Notes: generated by a model not told the origin, from the letters alone. Numbered from the stretch's first letter, positions 13,348 through 22,952 are shown. The stretch: 43,248 bases of DNA from Bacteroidaceae bacterium (GCA_017546785.1 JAFYRW010000015.1:1-43248); one strand, 5' to 3'. Made by a program: numbers and translations.

Positions 13348-15588
13348 ATGGACAGCAACGACGACAAACGCCTGATAGAAGAAGAGACTGCCATAAGCGC
13401 AGCCTTTCAGGAACTATTAGATGTATATTTAGCATCGCAGCACCGCAAGAAGGTCGAAAAGATAACAAAGGCTTTCAATTTCGCCCGTCAGGCGCACAAG
13501 GGAGTACGCCGCCAAAGTGGCGAGCCATACATTATGCATCCGCTTGCCGTAGCCCGCATAGTTTGCGCCGAGATTGGAATGGGCTCTACATCAATCTGTG
13601 CGGCATTGCTACACGACGTCGTCGAGGATACCGACTACACCATAGAGGATATTCAGAACCTTTTCGGAGATAAAATAGCGAGAATTGTCGAGGGATTGAC
13701 AAAGATTGCAGGAGGAGTCTTTGGAATGCAAGCATCGGAGCAGGCCGAGAATTTCAAGAAGCTACTGCTCACAATGAGCGAGGATATCCGCGTGATTCTC
13801 ATAAAGATAGCCGACCGTCTGCACAATATGCGCACGCTAGAGTTTATGCCTGTAAACAAACAGTACAAGATTGCCGGCGAGACACTCTACATATACGCCC
13901 CTATCGCCTATCGCTTAGGCCTCAGCAAGATAAAGACAGAATTAGAGAATCTGAGCTTCCGCTACGAGCACCCCGAGGAGTATGCAGCCATAGAGAAGAA
14001 AATAGAAAAGACACAGCTTGAGCGCGACATCCTCTACAATGAATTTACGCAACCAATATGCAACAGCCTCGACAAGATGGGATATAAGTACCATATTATA
14101 GGACGAATAAAGTCGCCCTACTCAATATGGAACAAGATGCAGAAGAAGCACGTTGCATTCGAGGATATTTACGACATTCTTGCCGTAAGAATAATATTCA
14201 CCCCTCGCGACGGAGAGGATGAGAATGACGAGTGCTTCAAGATATATATAGCTCTCACCAAACTGTACGACGCACACCCCGACCGTCTGCGCGACTGGGT
14301 GAACAAACCTCGTGCCAACGGTTACCGCGCTCTTCACGCTACATTTATGAGCAAGCGCGGCGAGTGGATTGAGGTACAGATTCGCAGCGAGCGTATGAAC
14401 GAGGTTGCGGAGCAGGGAATCGCTGCTCACTGGAAATACAAGAACAACGGCGAGGATACCAGCAACGACGGTCAGCTGGACAATTGGCTGCACACCATAA
14501 AGGAGATTCTCGACGACCCGCAGCCCAATGCCCTCGACTTTCTCGATACTATAAAATTGAACCTCTATGCAACGGAGATTTTTGTCTTTACCCCCAAAGG
14601 CGACATTAAGACAATGCCACAGAATTGTACGGCACTCGACCTTGCATACAGCATACACACATTCTTGGGCAACCACTGTATAGGAGCTAAAGTAAACCAC
14701 AAATTGGTTCCTCTGAACCACATTCTTCAGAGTGGCGACCAGGTAGAGATTCTGACATCAAATTCGCAGCACGTAGACCCCAATTGGCTCACATTCGTAA
14801 CAACGGCAAAGGCCCGTTCAAAGATACAGGCTACCCTGCGCCGCCAGCAGAGAATTCTGCAACGCGAGGGAGAAGAGAAACTTAATGCATTCTTTGCAAA
14901 AGAGGAGCTTCCCAACACAGTAAGCAATATCGAGAAGTTGTGGCAGTTGCACAATTTCGGCAACAAGGAGGAGCTGCTCGCGGCAATAGGTAACGGTGCT
15001 GTGACATTGGGCAACGACGACAAGGATGCCATATTGGGCAACAAGCGCCTAAAGCTCTCGTCGCTATTCTTCTTTGGCAACAAAGAGAAGAAGAATGAGA
15101 ATTCCACAAGCGGCAAGCGCATAGAGAATATAGACCGCAAACAGCCCATAAAGCTCACAGACGAGAGCCTGAACAACAATTTTATGATAGCCGACTGCTG
15201 CCATCCGATACCCGGAGACGATGTATTGGGATACTACGACAATGAGCAGCACATTATAATACACAAGCGCAATTGTCACGTAGCAGACACTCTTAAGAGC
15301 AGCCACGGCGACCGCATTCTCGCTGCTTATTGGGATACTCAAAAGACACTCTATTTTCAGGCTCCCATACTCATCAAGGGAATAGACGGCATTGGTGTAT
15401 TAAACCAAATTACCACCATCATATCACAGCAGTTGAACATTGGCATACAGAAACTTACCATCGAGAGCAAGGATGGCATCTTCGAAGGAACAGTGTGGGT
15501 CAATGTACACGATGTTGAGGAGATACGCAAAATTTGCGATTGCCTGAAAAAGATAAAGAATCTACAGACTATTGCACGAATAGACTAA
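13348..15588 (+). CDS. rel: Bifunctional (p)ppGpp synthetase/hydrolase (Rel/SpoT family)
   Basis: The enzyme makes and degrades (p)ppGpp, the stringent-response alarmone. The 746-residue length is typical for long RelA-SpoT homologues. The HD hydrolase domain (about 45-200) has GEPYIMHPLAVA, then ALLHDVVEDTDY with the metal and catalytic residues H89-D90 and E93-D94, so hydrolase activity should be intact. The synthetase domain (about 235-370) has GRIKSPYSIWNKM, YDILAVRIIF, NGYRALHATF, and VQIRSERMNEVAEQGIAAHW. A TGS domain lies near 411-471. A C-terminal ACT domain (about 665-746) follows a conserved CCHPIPGD motif. The start is 3 nt after the mltD stop, which suggests tight co-expression. 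It is the last gene before a convergent merR. Confidence 0.94.
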   Translation: MDSNDDKRLIEEETAISAAFQELLDVYLASQHRKKVEKITKAFNFARQAHKGVRRQSGEPYIMHPLAVARIVCAEIGMGSTSICAALLHDVVEDTDYTIEDIQNLFGDKIARIVEGLTKIAGGVFGMQASEQAENFKKLLLTMSEDIRVILIKIADRLHNMRTLEFMPVNKQYKIAGETLYIYAPIAYRLGLSKIKTELENLSFRYEHPEEYAAIEKKIEKTQLERDILYNEFTQPICNSLDKMGYKYHIIGRIKSPYSIWNKMQKKHVAFEDIYDILAVRIIFTPRDGEDENDECFKIYIALTKLYDAHPDRLRDWVNKPRANGYRALHATFMSKRGEWIEVQIRSERMNEVAEQGIAAHWKYKNNGEDTSNDGQLDNWLHTIKEILDDPQPNALDFLDTIKLNLYATEIFVFTPKGDIKTMPQNCTALDLAYSIHTFLGNHCIGAKVNHKLVPLNHILQSGDQVEILTSNSQHVDPNWLTFVTTAKARSKIQATLRRQQRILQREGEEKLNAFFAKEELPNTVSNIEKLWQLHNFGNKEELLAAIGNGAVTLGNDDKDAILGNKRLKLSSLFFFGNKEKKNENSTSGKRIENIDRKQPIKLTDESLNNNFMIADCCHPIPGDDVLGYYDNEQHIIIHKRNCHVADTLKSSHGDRILAAYWDTQKTLYFQAPILIKGIDGIGVLNQITTIISQQLNIGIQKLTIESKDGIFEGTVWVNVHDVEEIRKICDCLKKIKNLQTIARID

Positions 15589-15591
15589 TAG

Positions 15592-15635
15592 CTGCACAAA
15601 AAAAGAGTCTGCAGAAAAGATTGTCTGCACAAAAA
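15592..15635 (+). repeat. Three degenerate CTGCA(C/G)AAAA iterations between rel and merR
   Basis: ctgcacaaaa at 15592, ctgcagaaaa at 15609 and ctgcacaaaa at 15625 have spacings of 17 and 16 nt. They fill the 50-nt convergent gap, where no terminator hairpin is seen. Confidence 0.4.
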
Positions 15636-15638
15636 GGA

Positions 15639-15989
15639 TTACAATAAATCGAGTGCTGCTCTGATTCCCAAAAGCTCTTCGCGGATATTTTTCAAAGTCT
15701 CTACAACCTCACTGTTAGTCTCGGCAGTAAGACGCTTGGATTCGCCCTTAAGGTACTGCTTTGCTCCCGAGAGGGTAAGCCCCTTCTCCTTGACAAGATG
15801 ATAGACCGTACGAACCTTGCGTACATCATCGTTTGTGTAGCGGCGCACTCCATTGGCTCCTTTCTTGGGAGATATCTGCGGAAAGACACTCTCCCAATAG
15901 CGAAGAGTAGTCTCATTAACACCAATTTCGTCGGCTACCTCCTTAATGGAGTAATAGACCTTTAGATTCTTATCCTTGTTGAGCGCCAT
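15639..15989 (-). CDS. MerR-family transcriptional regulator
   Basis: This is a small DNA-binding regulator of 116 residues. The N-terminal winged-helix MerR domain includes YYSIKEVADEIGVNETTLRY, then WESVFPQISPKKGANGVRRY and TNDDVRKVRTVYHLVKEKGL; the GVRRYT block is the wing typical of MerR proteins. The C-terminal part (about 75-116) is short, helical and without obvious ligand-binding cysteines, so effector and targets are unknown. Its start is 15 nt downstream of the M23 peptidase gene on the same strand, so they are probably one transcript. This M23/MerR neighbourhood next to alaS appears common in Bacteroidales (recollection, not checked). Confidence 0.88.
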   Translation of the reverse strand: MALNKDKNLKVYYSIKEVADEIGVNETTLRYWESVFPQISPKKGANGVRRYTNDDVRKVRTVYHLVKEKGLTLSGAKQYLKGESKRLTAETNSEVVETLKNIREELLGIRAALDLL

Positions 15990-16004
15990 AATATTGGGTA
16001 ATTA

Positions 16005-16973
16005 TCAATCGAATACCTTACCGTGATTCTCGACCATACGCAACATTTCGTCGTATCCGTCAGCATCAAGATCCATAAAATAGTAGTTTATAGGATTCAC
16101 AGGCTTACCTTTTTCAATCACCTCGTAGTGTAGATGTGGACCGGTACTTTTTCCAGAGTTTCCGCTGATCGCAATCTGTTCGCCGCGGACAACATTCTGC
16201 TTAGCCTTTACCTTGAAGCTCTTAAGATGAGCATACAGTGTACGATAGCCGTATCCGTGGTCAATCTCCACTGTCCAGCCATAACCCTGCTGCCATTTTG
16301 CCGATACGATCTTTCCGTCGGCGGTTGCATAGACAGGCGTTCCTACGTCACACGAAAAGTCCATTCCACGGTGGAATTTATGAACTTTGTATATAGGGTC
16401 CAGACGCCTTCCGTAACCCGAGGCTGTACGTTTAAGGTCGCGGTTCGATATTGGCTGTATCGCCGGTAGATGACGCAGACGCTCCTCTTGCTCCTTGCTT
16501 ACCTTCACAAGCTCGTCAAACGACTTTATCTGCACATATATTTGTTTGGAGAGCATATCCATCTTTTGCGTTGTCTCAACCACAAGAGCCGAATTGCTCA
16601 TATCCATAAGATTGTCGTAACGGCTAGTACCACCGTAGCCGGCATTACGCGCAACCTTTGATACAGGCTCCGAATTAAGCATCACACGATACATATTATC
16701 GTCGCGCTGCTGTATACCCTCAAGAACCTCCATTGCATTGTCTAAACGTTGGGAGAGAATGCGATACTGAGAGAGTAATTTTGAATTTTCCTCCTGCAGT
16801 TCCTGCACCGATGGAGTCTTTATCAAAAGGTCGAACATCAGAAACGAGAGTCCTCCGAATATTACAAACAGCAACACACGACGCAATATCGTCAGGAAAC
16901 GTTGCGCAAAATTAGGATAGACGCGGTCGTATGTTCGCGTTGTCGGGTTAAAGATGTAATAGACCTTTCGCAT
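16005..16973 (-). CDS. M23-family murein endopeptidase, membrane-anchored
   Basis: The product is a zinc peptidase of the LytM/lysostaphin type that acts on peptidoglycan cross-bridges in the periplasm, or an activator of amidases. From the ATG at 16973 it has 322 residues: a short cytoplasmic end (MRKVYYIFNPTTRTYDRVYP), one transmembrane segment (about 32-51), and a coiled-coil stretch (about 55-180). The C-terminal M23 domain has HRGMDFSCDVGTPVYA (first H and D zinc ligands) and the GPHLHYEV motif with the HxH ligands, so it should be active. I chose 16973 over the in-frame ATG at 17027 because an AAGG-like site lies just upstream and the -7 box at 17035-17042 would place the transcript start at or after 17027. 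Confidence 0.9.
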   Translation of the reverse strand: MRKVYYIFNPTTRTYDRVYPNFAQRFLTILRRVLLFVIFGGLSFLMFDLLIKTPSVQELQEENSKLLSQYRILSQRLDNAMEVLEGIQQRDDNMYRVMLNSEPVSKVARNAGYGGTSRYDNLMDMSNSALVVETTQKMDMLSKQIYVQIKSFDELVKVSKEQEERLRHLPAIQPISNRDLKRTASGYGRRLDPIYKVHKFHRGMDFSCDVGTPVYATADGKIVSAKWQQGYGWTVEIDHGYGYRTLYAHLKSFKVKAKQNVVRGEQIAISGNSGKSTGPHLHYEVIEKGKPVNPINYYFMDLDADGYDEMLRMVENHGKVFD

Positions 16974-17034
16974 ATTTACCTTGATAGGAGCCATTGCGCA
17001 GAAGAGAGGGCAGGCAACGCTCTTCAAACTTTCG

Positions 17035-17066
17035 CAAAAGTAGCAAATAGATTATCATCTTGCAAA
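17035..17066 (-). promoter_or_regulatory. Full Bacteroidetes promoter for the M23-merR unit
   Basis: On the minus strand, TTTG (17063-17066) is followed after 20 nt by TACTTTTG (17035-17042). This is a good match to TTTG-N19-21-TAnnTTTG. It predicts transcription from about 17028. Confidence 0.75.
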
Positions 17067-17123
17067 TATATTTTAAATATAAAGTTTATTATTAAACATA
17101 GTTTAATATTTTGACAAAGTCAT

Positions 17124-17131
17124 TATCTTTG
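17124..17131 (+). promoter_or_regulatory. Bacteroidetes -7 box for alaS
   Basis: TATCTTTG matches TAnnTTTG perfectly and lies 40 nt upstream of the chosen alaS start. The -33 region is unclear. It diverges from the M23 promoter about 85 nt away. Confidence 0.75.
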
Positions 17132-17170
17132 CAAGATAGAATGTATAATGGAAATTTTAAACATATAAAT

Positions 17171-19783
17171 ATGCTCACATCAAAAGAGATTAGAGAATCA
17201 TTCAAAAGATTCTTCGAAGAGAGAGGACACCTTATAGTACCCTCTGCTCCGATGGTTGTCAAGGACGACCCTACACTTATGTTCACAAATGCAGGAATGA
17301 ACCAGTTCAAGGATATCATTCTTGGTAACAGCCCCGCAAAGAGTAAGCGTGTAGCCGACTCTCAGAAGTGTCTGCGCGTAAGCGGTAAGCACAACGACCT
17401 TGAGGAGGTTGGACACGATACCTACCACCACACAATGTTCGAGATGCTCGGAAACTGGTCGTTCGGCGACTATTTCAAGCAGGAGGCTATCGATTGGGCG
17501 TGGGAGTTCCTCACAGAGGTTGTAAAATTGGACCCCAACCGTCTTTATGCCACTGTATTCGAGGGCGCGGAGAGCGAAGGCCTCGAGCGCGATAATGAGG
17601 CTGCTGCAATCTGGGAGAAGCATCTTCCTGCCGACAGAATATTGAACGGCAACCTAAAGGACAATTTCTGGGAAATGGGCGACACAGGCCCCTGCGGTCC
17701 CTGTTCAGAGATTCACATTGACCTTCGCAACGACGAGGACCGTGCGAAAATCTCGGGTCGCGACCTTGTAAACGGTTCACATCCTCAGGTAATTGAAATA
17801 TGGAACCTCGTGTTTATGCAGTACAATCGTATGGCTGACGGCCATCTTGAGGAGCTTCCCGCAAAGGTTATCGATACCGGAATGGGATTCGAGCGTCTTT
17901 GTATGGCTCTACAGGGCAAGCAGTCGAACTACGACACCGACGTATTCCAGCCCATCATCAAGGCTATCGGTGAAATTTCTGGAAAGAGCTACGGCGAGGA
18001 TGCACAGGTTGATATTGCAATGCGCGTAATTGCCGACCACATTCGTACAATCTCATTCTCAATAACCGACGGCCAGCTTCCCTCGAATGCAAAAGCCGGA
18101 TACGTTATACGCCGCATCCTGCGTCGTGCCGTACGTTACGGATACACATTCCTCGGCCAGAAGCAGGCATTTATGTACAAACTGTTGCCCACCCTCATCG
18201 AGAATATGAGCGACGCTTATCCCGAATTGAAACTGCAGCAGGAGCTTATCACAAAGGTTATAAAAGAGGAGGAGGAGTCTTTCTTGCGCACTCTTGCCAC
18301 AGGTATTCAGATGCTCGACAAGATTGTAGCAACAGCAAAAGCCAACAGCAACAGCGAGATTAGCGGTGTAGAGGCATTCACACTCTACGACACATACGGA
18401 TTCCCCATCGACCTTACACAGCTCATCCTTCGCGAGAATGGCCTTGCTGTAAATATGGAGCAGTTCGACGAGGAGATGTTGAAGCAGAAGACACGCGCAC
18501 GCAACGCTGCTACCGTAGAGAATGGCGACTGGATTGTAGTAAACGAGGGCGACTGCTCATTTGTAGGTTACGACAACACAGAGAACAGCACCACAATACT
18601 ACGTTACCGTCAGACAAAGCAGAAGAACCAGACTCTCTACCAGATTGTTCTCAAGGAAACTCCCTTCTACGCAGAAAGCGGAGGACAGGTAGGAGACACC
18701 GGTGTTCTTGTATGCGGCGACGAGACTATTGAGGTTACCGACACAAAGAAGGAGAACAACCTTCCCATACATATTACAAAGCAGTTGCCCGCAGACCCCA
18801 CAGCAACATTCACCGCAAAGGTTGATGTAAAGAAACGCCTTGCTTGCGCTGCCAACCACTCTTGTACCCACCTTCTCGACCAGGCGCTTCGCGAGGTTCT
18901 TGGAACACACGTCGAGCAGAAGGGTTCATTGGTAACTCCCGAGGGTATCCGCTTCGACTTTTCACATTTCCAGAAGGTAACAGACGAGGAGATTGCACAG
19001 GTTGAGAGAATCGTCAATGCACGCATACGTCAGAATATCCCTCTTACCGACCACCGCAATATTCCCATCGAGGAGGCTAAGAAATTGGGTGCTATCGCCC
19101 TCTTTGGCGAGAAGTACGGCGACCACGTTCGCGTAGTACAGTTCGGAACATCAATTGAGTTCTGTGGAGGAACACACGTATCGGCTACCGGTGCTATCGG
19201 AATGGTTAAGATTATAAGCGAGAGCTCTGTAGCTGCCGGCGTACGCCGTATTGAGGCCATCACAGGCGAGGCTCTCGAGAATCACATTGAGAAGACACAG
19301 GCTCTACTCAAGGAGATACACGCGCTCTTCAACAATGTTCCCAACCTAAAGGCTACAATTACAAAATCAATTGCCGAGAATGCTGAGCTCAAGAAAGAGA
19401 TTGAGGAGTATGCAAAGGAGAAGGCAATGATGACCAAAGATAGTCTTTTGAAGGAGATTAAGGAGCTTAACGGCATCCGCTACATAAGCACAATCCTTCC
19501 TTTGCCCGCAGGCACTGTCAAGGACATCGTCTTTATGCTACGCGCCGAGCAGCCCGAGAATATGTTGGTTGTTATCGGTAGCGTTCAGAACGACAAGCCT
19601 CAGCTTACAATCTCGGCTACAGCCGACCTTGTCGAGCAGGGCATAAATGCCGGCAAGATTGTAGGACAGGCAGCAAAGCTTATGCAAGGTGGTGGCGGTG
19701 GCCAGGCACATTTTGCAACAGCCGGCGGTAAAGACGTTAATGGTCTTAAGGCTGCAATAGACAAAGTCTTTGAGCTTATCTAA
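17171..19783 (+). CDS. alaS: Alanine--tRNA ligase
   Basis: AlaRS charges tRNA-Ala and clears mischarged Ser/Gly. The product has 870 residues from the ATG at 17171 ([20 protein letters not shown], the normal family N-terminus). An upstream in-frame ATG would lie almost at the predicted transcript start. The class II catalytic core has [16 protein letters not shown] and [12 protein letters not shown]. The editing domain carries zinc-binding HxxxH (H563, H567) and CxxxH (C665, H669 in CGGTH). The C-terminal DHHA1/C-Ala domain has a helical stretch, then [16 protein letters not shown]. It is transcribed divergently from the M23 peptidase and ends at a strong terminator. Confidence 0.97.
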   Translation: MLTSKEIRESFKRFFEERGHLIVPSAPMVVKDDPTLMFTNAGMNQFKDIILGNSPAKSKRVADSQKCLRVSGKHNDLEEVGHDTYHHTMFEMLGNWSFGDYFKQEAIDWAWEFLTEVVKLDPNRLYATVFEGAESEGLERDNEAAAIWEKHLPADRILNGNLKDNFWEMGDTGPCGPCSEIHIDLRNDEDRAKISGRDLVNGSHPQVIEIWNLVFMQYNRMADGHLEELPAKVIDTGMGFERLCMALQGKQSNYDTDVFQPIIKAIGEISGKSYGEDAQVDIAMRVIADHIRTISFSITDGQLPSNAKAGYVIRRILRRAVRYGYTFLGQKQAFMYKLLPTLIENMSDAYPELKLQQELITKVIKEEEESFLRTLATGIQMLDKIVATAKANSNSEISGVEAFTLYDTYGFPIDLTQLILRENGLAVNMEQFDEEMLKQKTRARNAATVENGDWIVVNEGDCSFVGYDNTENSTTILRYRQTKQKNQTLYQIVLKETPFYAESGGQVGDTGVLVCGDETIEVTDTKKENNLPIHITKQLPADPTATFTAKVDVKKRLACAANHSCTHLLDQALREVLGTHVEQKGSLVTPEGIRFDFSHFQKVTDEEIAQVERIVNARIRQNIPLTDHRNIPIEEAKKLGAIALFGEKYGDHVRVVQFGTSIEFCGGTHVSATGAIGMVKIISESSVAAGVRRIEAITGEALENHIEKTQALLKEIHALFNNVPNLKATITKSIAENAELKKEIEEYAKEKAMMTKDSLLKEIKELNGIRYISTILPLPAGTVKDIVFMLRAEQPENMLVVIGSVQNDKPQLTISATADLVEQGINAGKIVGQAAKLMQGGGGGQAHFATAGGKDVNGLKAAIDKVFELI

Positions 19784-19793
19784 GAAATAAGAC

Positions 19794-19842
19794 AATAATA
19801 AATTAGGGGCGTTTCCTTACGGAACGCCCCTAATTTATTATT
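19794..19842. terminator. Bidirectional terminator between alaS and the RecD-like helicase
   Basis: A 20-bp stem (19794-19813 with 19823-19842) with a gggg cgtt/aacgcccc core and AT-rich base sits between convergent genes, 10 nt after the alaS stop. Confidence 0.88.
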
Positions 19843-19857
19843 GCAACCGACAGAAGG

Positions 19858-21282
19858 TCACGATTCGCGCCAATTGACAAGATAGAGTTTCTCCGTGGCG
19901 CGCGTAAAGGCTGTATAGAGCCAACGATAGTAGTCGGCATTCATACCATCGGCGGCAACAAAGCCCTGGTCAATAAAGACACGCTTCCATTGTCCTCCCT
20001 GCGCCTTATGACAAGTTACAGCGTATCCATATTTTACCTGTAAAGCACTGTAATAGGGATTCTTGCGCACCTCTTCCATACGTTTGCGCTTAGATTTTAT
20101 CTCGGGGTAATCCTCCCACACAGCATTGAAAAGCCTGTCGCTCTGCTCACGCGTCAGCGAGGGCGACTCACTCGTAAGAGTATCGAGCAGAATCTTTATA
20201 TCAAGCTCGCAATCCTCATAATCGGAGAATGAGAGAGAAACATCGGCAAAGCGGAAGCCATACATCTCCTCTACCCCACCGACACGCACAATGGAAGCAA
20301 TATCGCCGTTAGCAATAAAGTCCATCTTCTCCAATATACTTTTATCTTCCTTTCCGAGCTGTTCGGGCCAATAATAGTTGTTCTTGACGACCATCAGAAG
20401 ATCGGTACGGTTAAGCTCATCCTCGCGATAGAGTATGCGCCGGCGTATACCCTCGTTGTAGACATTGGCGCGCTTGTTCGAACGGCAAAGGATTATTGTC
20501 TCCTCCATTCCAGCCTCACTGTAGCAGGAGTCTATAGCCTCTATAAGTTCCTCGCCCGATACTCGACAGACGTCGGCAAAGCCCTTGAATTTTATTTGAG
20601 GAATAAATCCTCCGTCGCCTCTTGCTATAATATCGCGCAGAAAGGTAGCATTGTACAATATTCCCGAATCATCGGCCTGACGCATCACCTGTGTCATCTC
20701 GACCGAGGTAACATTCAGATACATTGAGCGCAAATAATCGGCAGAGAGCGCCGGAGATAGCTCTTCGCCAACAGGAGGCAGCTGCGCAATATCGCCCAGC
20801 AGGATCAGCGAACAGCCGTCGCCCGAAAATACAAATTCCACAAGGTCGTCGAGCAAGGCTCCTGAACCAAAGCCCGACATTCCCTCGTTGGCAATCATAG
20901 AAGCCTCATCCACAATGAACAGCGTATGCTTTGCTCGATTCTCCATAAGAGTAAATACCGTAGCATCTGTTATTGATTTTTGACGATAAATCCATTTGTG
21001 GATAGTATATGCAACAACACCGGCGTAAGAGGAAAAGACCTTTGCCGCACGCCCCGTAGGAGCAAGCAGGACACTCTTGCGTCCCAACGACTCCAGCGTA
21101 GAGACCAAAGAGGAGATAAGCACAGTTTTTCCCGTTCCGGCATAACCACAAAGTACAAAAACCTTACGTTCCCTCTCCGACAAGATAAATTCCGATATTT
21201 TTTCTATGGAATTTTCCTGCTGAAGAGTTGGAATAAAAGGAAAATTTAATTTAATTTGCGAGGCTAAATATTTATTTATCAC
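19858..21282 (-). CDS. RecD-like (SF1B) ATP-dependent DNA helicase/exonuclease-type AAA protein
   Basis: The 474-residue protein is a superfamily 1 helicase of the RecD/Pif1 type. Walker A is GYAGTGKT (46-53), followed by LLAPTGRAAKV (motif Ia). Walker B/motif II is LFIVDEASMI (DEAS at 125-128), motif III LLGDIAQLPPVG, and motif IV-like VEMTQVMRQ. The C-terminal UvrD_C_2-type block is YGYAVTCHKAQGGQWKRVFI (about 420-440), with WLYTAFTRATEKLYLV near the end. Proteins of this size in Bacteroidales are annotated as RecD-like helicases and act in DNA repair or recombination; there is no RecBC neighbour here. It is convergent with alaS. No clear promoter box is visible in front of it. Confidence 0.88.
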   Translation of the reverse strand: MINKYLASQIKLNFPFIPTLQQENSIEKISEFILSERERKVFVLCGYAGTGKTVLISSLVSTLESLGRKSVLLAPTGRAAKVFSSYAGVVAYTIHKWIYRQKSITDATVFTLMENRAKHTLFIVDEASMIANEGMSGFGSGALLDDLVEFVFSGDGCSLILLGDIAQLPPVGEELSPALSADYLRSMYLNVTSVEMTQVMRQADDSGILYNATFLRDIIARGDGGFIPQIKFKGFADVCRVSGEELIEAIDSCYSEAGMEETIILCRSNKRANVYNEGIRRRILYREDELNRTDLLMVVKNNYYWPEQLGKEDKSILEKMDFIANGDIASIVRVGGVEEMYGFRFADVSLSFSDYEDCELDIKILLDTLTSESPSLTREQSDRLFNAVWEDYPEIKSKRKRMEEVRKNPYYSALQVKYGYAVTCHKAQGGQWKRVFIDQGFVAADGMNADYYRWLYTAFTRATEKLYLVNWRES

Positions 21283-21332
21283 TTTTTGACAATAAAAAAG
21301 GTGTATAAAAACAATATTCCGTTTTTTTATCT

Positions 21333-21340
21333 TATTTTTG
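21333..21340 (+). promoter_or_regulatory. Bacteroidetes -7 box for the 21434-23479 operon
   Basis: TATTTTTG matches TAnnTTTG and predicts a leader of about 85 nt before the start at 21434. No -33 box was found. Confidence 0.6.
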
Positions 21341-21433
21341 CAGTAGATAAAAAACTACAATTAACCGTGGAATAGTCCACAAACTATTGTAGCGCGAAAT
21401 TAAGCAAATAAAATAAAAATAATATAAACCCGT

Positions 21434-22144
21434 ATGAAAAAAGCATTATTAAACCTTTTGCTCGTCGTAGCAATCGCAGGATTGGGATTTATCTGCTATC
21501 GTAGCATTATGGACCCCATTGAGTTTTCAAATGAGCGTACTAACCGCGAAAAAGCTATCATTGCCCGTTTGATTGACATTCGTACAGCACAGATTGAGTA
21601 TCGTAATAATCACGGCGGAGCATACACCGATGATTTTGACACACTCATCAACTACATCAAGAATGCTCAGATGCCTATCATTATGAAGGTTGGAGAGTTG
21701 AACGACGATCAATTGGAGAGAGGTCTTACCGAGGGTAAGGTTCTCGAGATGATTGAGAAGGCCAAAAAGACAAACAAATGGGAAGAGGTTGAGAAAGAGG
21801 GATTCGGATTGGACGAGAGCGGACTACCCAAATTCCGTCGCGATACTACTTGGATTGCAGTGGTAGATACTGTATTCCGTAAAGGATTCATCGCTGACTC
21901 TCTTGCATACGTTCCTTTTGGCAACGGTGCTAAATTCGAAATGGAGACACGTTGCGACACAACAAAATCAGGTATTGCACAGTGGCTCTTTGAAGCTCGT
22001 ACCCTCTACAAGGTTTATTTGGATGGTATCAACAACCAGGAGATGAATAACCTCATCAGCAATATGAAGAAGCTCGACCGCTACGCAGGTCTTAAGGTTG
22101 GTGACGTTGAAACACCCAACAATAACGCAGGAAACTGGGAATAA
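21434..22144 (+). CDS. Conserved hypothetical protein with N-terminal membrane anchor
   Basis: The 236-residue protein has one hydrophobic N-terminal segment (residues 4-23, LLNLLLVVAIAGLGFICYRS). A mostly soluble, charged periplasmic or extracytoplasmic part follows. Near residues 36-75 it has REKAIIARLIDIRTAQIEYR and GGAYTDDFDTLINYI, reminiscent of the N-terminal helix and body of type II pseudopilin-like proteins: a single anchor, a long helix, then a beta part. I cannot assign it to a named family with confidence. It heads a plus-strand group with a DUF3822 gene (7-nt gap) and rsmD, an arrangement I recall from other Bacteroidales. The function is unknown. Confidence 0.75.
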   Translation: MKKALLNLLLVVAIAGLGFICYRSIMDPIEFSNERTNREKAIIARLIDIRTAQIEYRNNHGGAYTDDFDTLINYIKNAQMPIIMKVGELNDDQLERGLTEGKVLEMIEKAKKTNKWEEVEKEGFGLDESGLPKFRRDTTWIAVVDTVFRKGFIADSLAYVPFGNGAKFEMETRCDTTKSGIAQWLFEARTLYKVYLDGINNQEMNNLISNMKKLDRYAGLKVGDVETPNNNAGNWE

Positions 22145-22151
22145 TCACTCT

Positions 22152-22952
22152 ATGAGCAGAGTGGAACTATACTCTAATAAAACATTATCCATTCGTATAA
22201 GTACGAATGGATTTTGTTTTTGCATCTATGAGGCATCGTCACCCGAAAGCATAGAGTATTACGAATATGCAATAGACAAGAGCAGGACCTTTGCCTCGAA
22301 TCTTGAGTATGCAAAAGAGAAATACCGATTCTTGACATCAGGAGGCTTTGCCGGAATAAGTGTAATTTACGATAGTATAGAATACACCACTATCCCAACC
22401 GAACAGGAAGGCGACAATGAGCCTATGTTCTATAGTTGTTTCCCTCATCTTACCAACGAGTATAAGATTATAAGCAACAGACTCACAGCGCAAGGCATCA
22501 CACTGCTCTTTGCAATAGAGAAGGCCCTATACGATTCGCTCAACAGCTTGGGAACTGTTGTATACTACTCTCCGATGAGTATAATTATGGGTTATATAGC
22601 CCGCCAACCGCTCCCCGAGGAGAATTATCTGTTCGCCTACATACACAAGGGACGTTCATTGTTGCTGTCGATAAAAGGCGGCAGACTGCAATTGTCCAAC
22701 AGCTTCGATTCTTTGGAAAAAGAGAATCACGCATATTATATTTTAAGCCTTTGGAAAGAGAGCACACTATCGCAGGGCAACGACAAGCTCTACATCTGCG
22801 GAGACAACAGCGCCGAGGAGGCCTTGCCACTGATAGGAAAGTTCATACGACATATTGAGCGCATAAACCCCACTGCTCTTTTTCGTTCGAATCTACTGAA
22901 CAAGATAGAAAATATTCCTTTCGACCTACAAGCACTGCTACTATGCGAATAA
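22152..22952 (+). CDS. DUF3822 family protein
   Basis: The 266-residue product starts at the ATG at 22152 (MSRVELYSNKTLSIRISTNG). The frame is open further upstream but that would overlap the previous gene. The N-terminal pattern (KTLSIRISTNGFCFCIYEAS), the middle FPHLTNEYKIISNRLTAQGI, and a C-terminal segment with KLYICGDNS followed by a helical end fit DUF3822. This family is thought to have an actin/hexokinase-like fold, like PilM-type proteins (family knowledge, moderately sure). No signal peptide or membrane span is seen. Its 3' end overlaps rsmD by 10 nt, so translational coupling is likely. The function is unknown. Confidence 0.8.
   Translation: MSRVELYSNKTLSIRISTNGFCFCIYEASSPESIEYYEYAIDKSRTFASNLEYAKEKYRFLTSGGFAGISVIYDSIEYTTIPTEQEGDNEPMFYSCFPHLTNEYKIISNRLTAQGITLLFAIEKALYDSLNSLGTVVYYSPMSIIMGYIARQPLPEENYLFAYIHKGRSLLLSIKGGRLQLSNSFDSLEKENHAYYILSLWKESTLSQGNDKLYICGDNSAEEALPLIGKFIRHIERINPTALFRSNLLNKIENIPFDLQALLLCE

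Noticed and set aside
17111-17170. Extended N-terminus for AlaRS from 17111
   Set aside because: The codons overlap the -7 promoter box, and the family N-terminus begins at [11 protein letters not shown] (17171).
21360-21385. Possible riboswitch in the leader of the 21434 gene
   Set aside because: Only a 5-bp hairpin (gtgga/tccac) is visible in an AT-rich 85-nt leader; there is no larger fold or known riboswitch core.
22098-22151. Extended N-terminus for the DUF3822 protein
   Set aside because: It would overlap the preceding gene by 47 nt, and MSRVELYSNK at 22152 follows a normal 7-nt gap.
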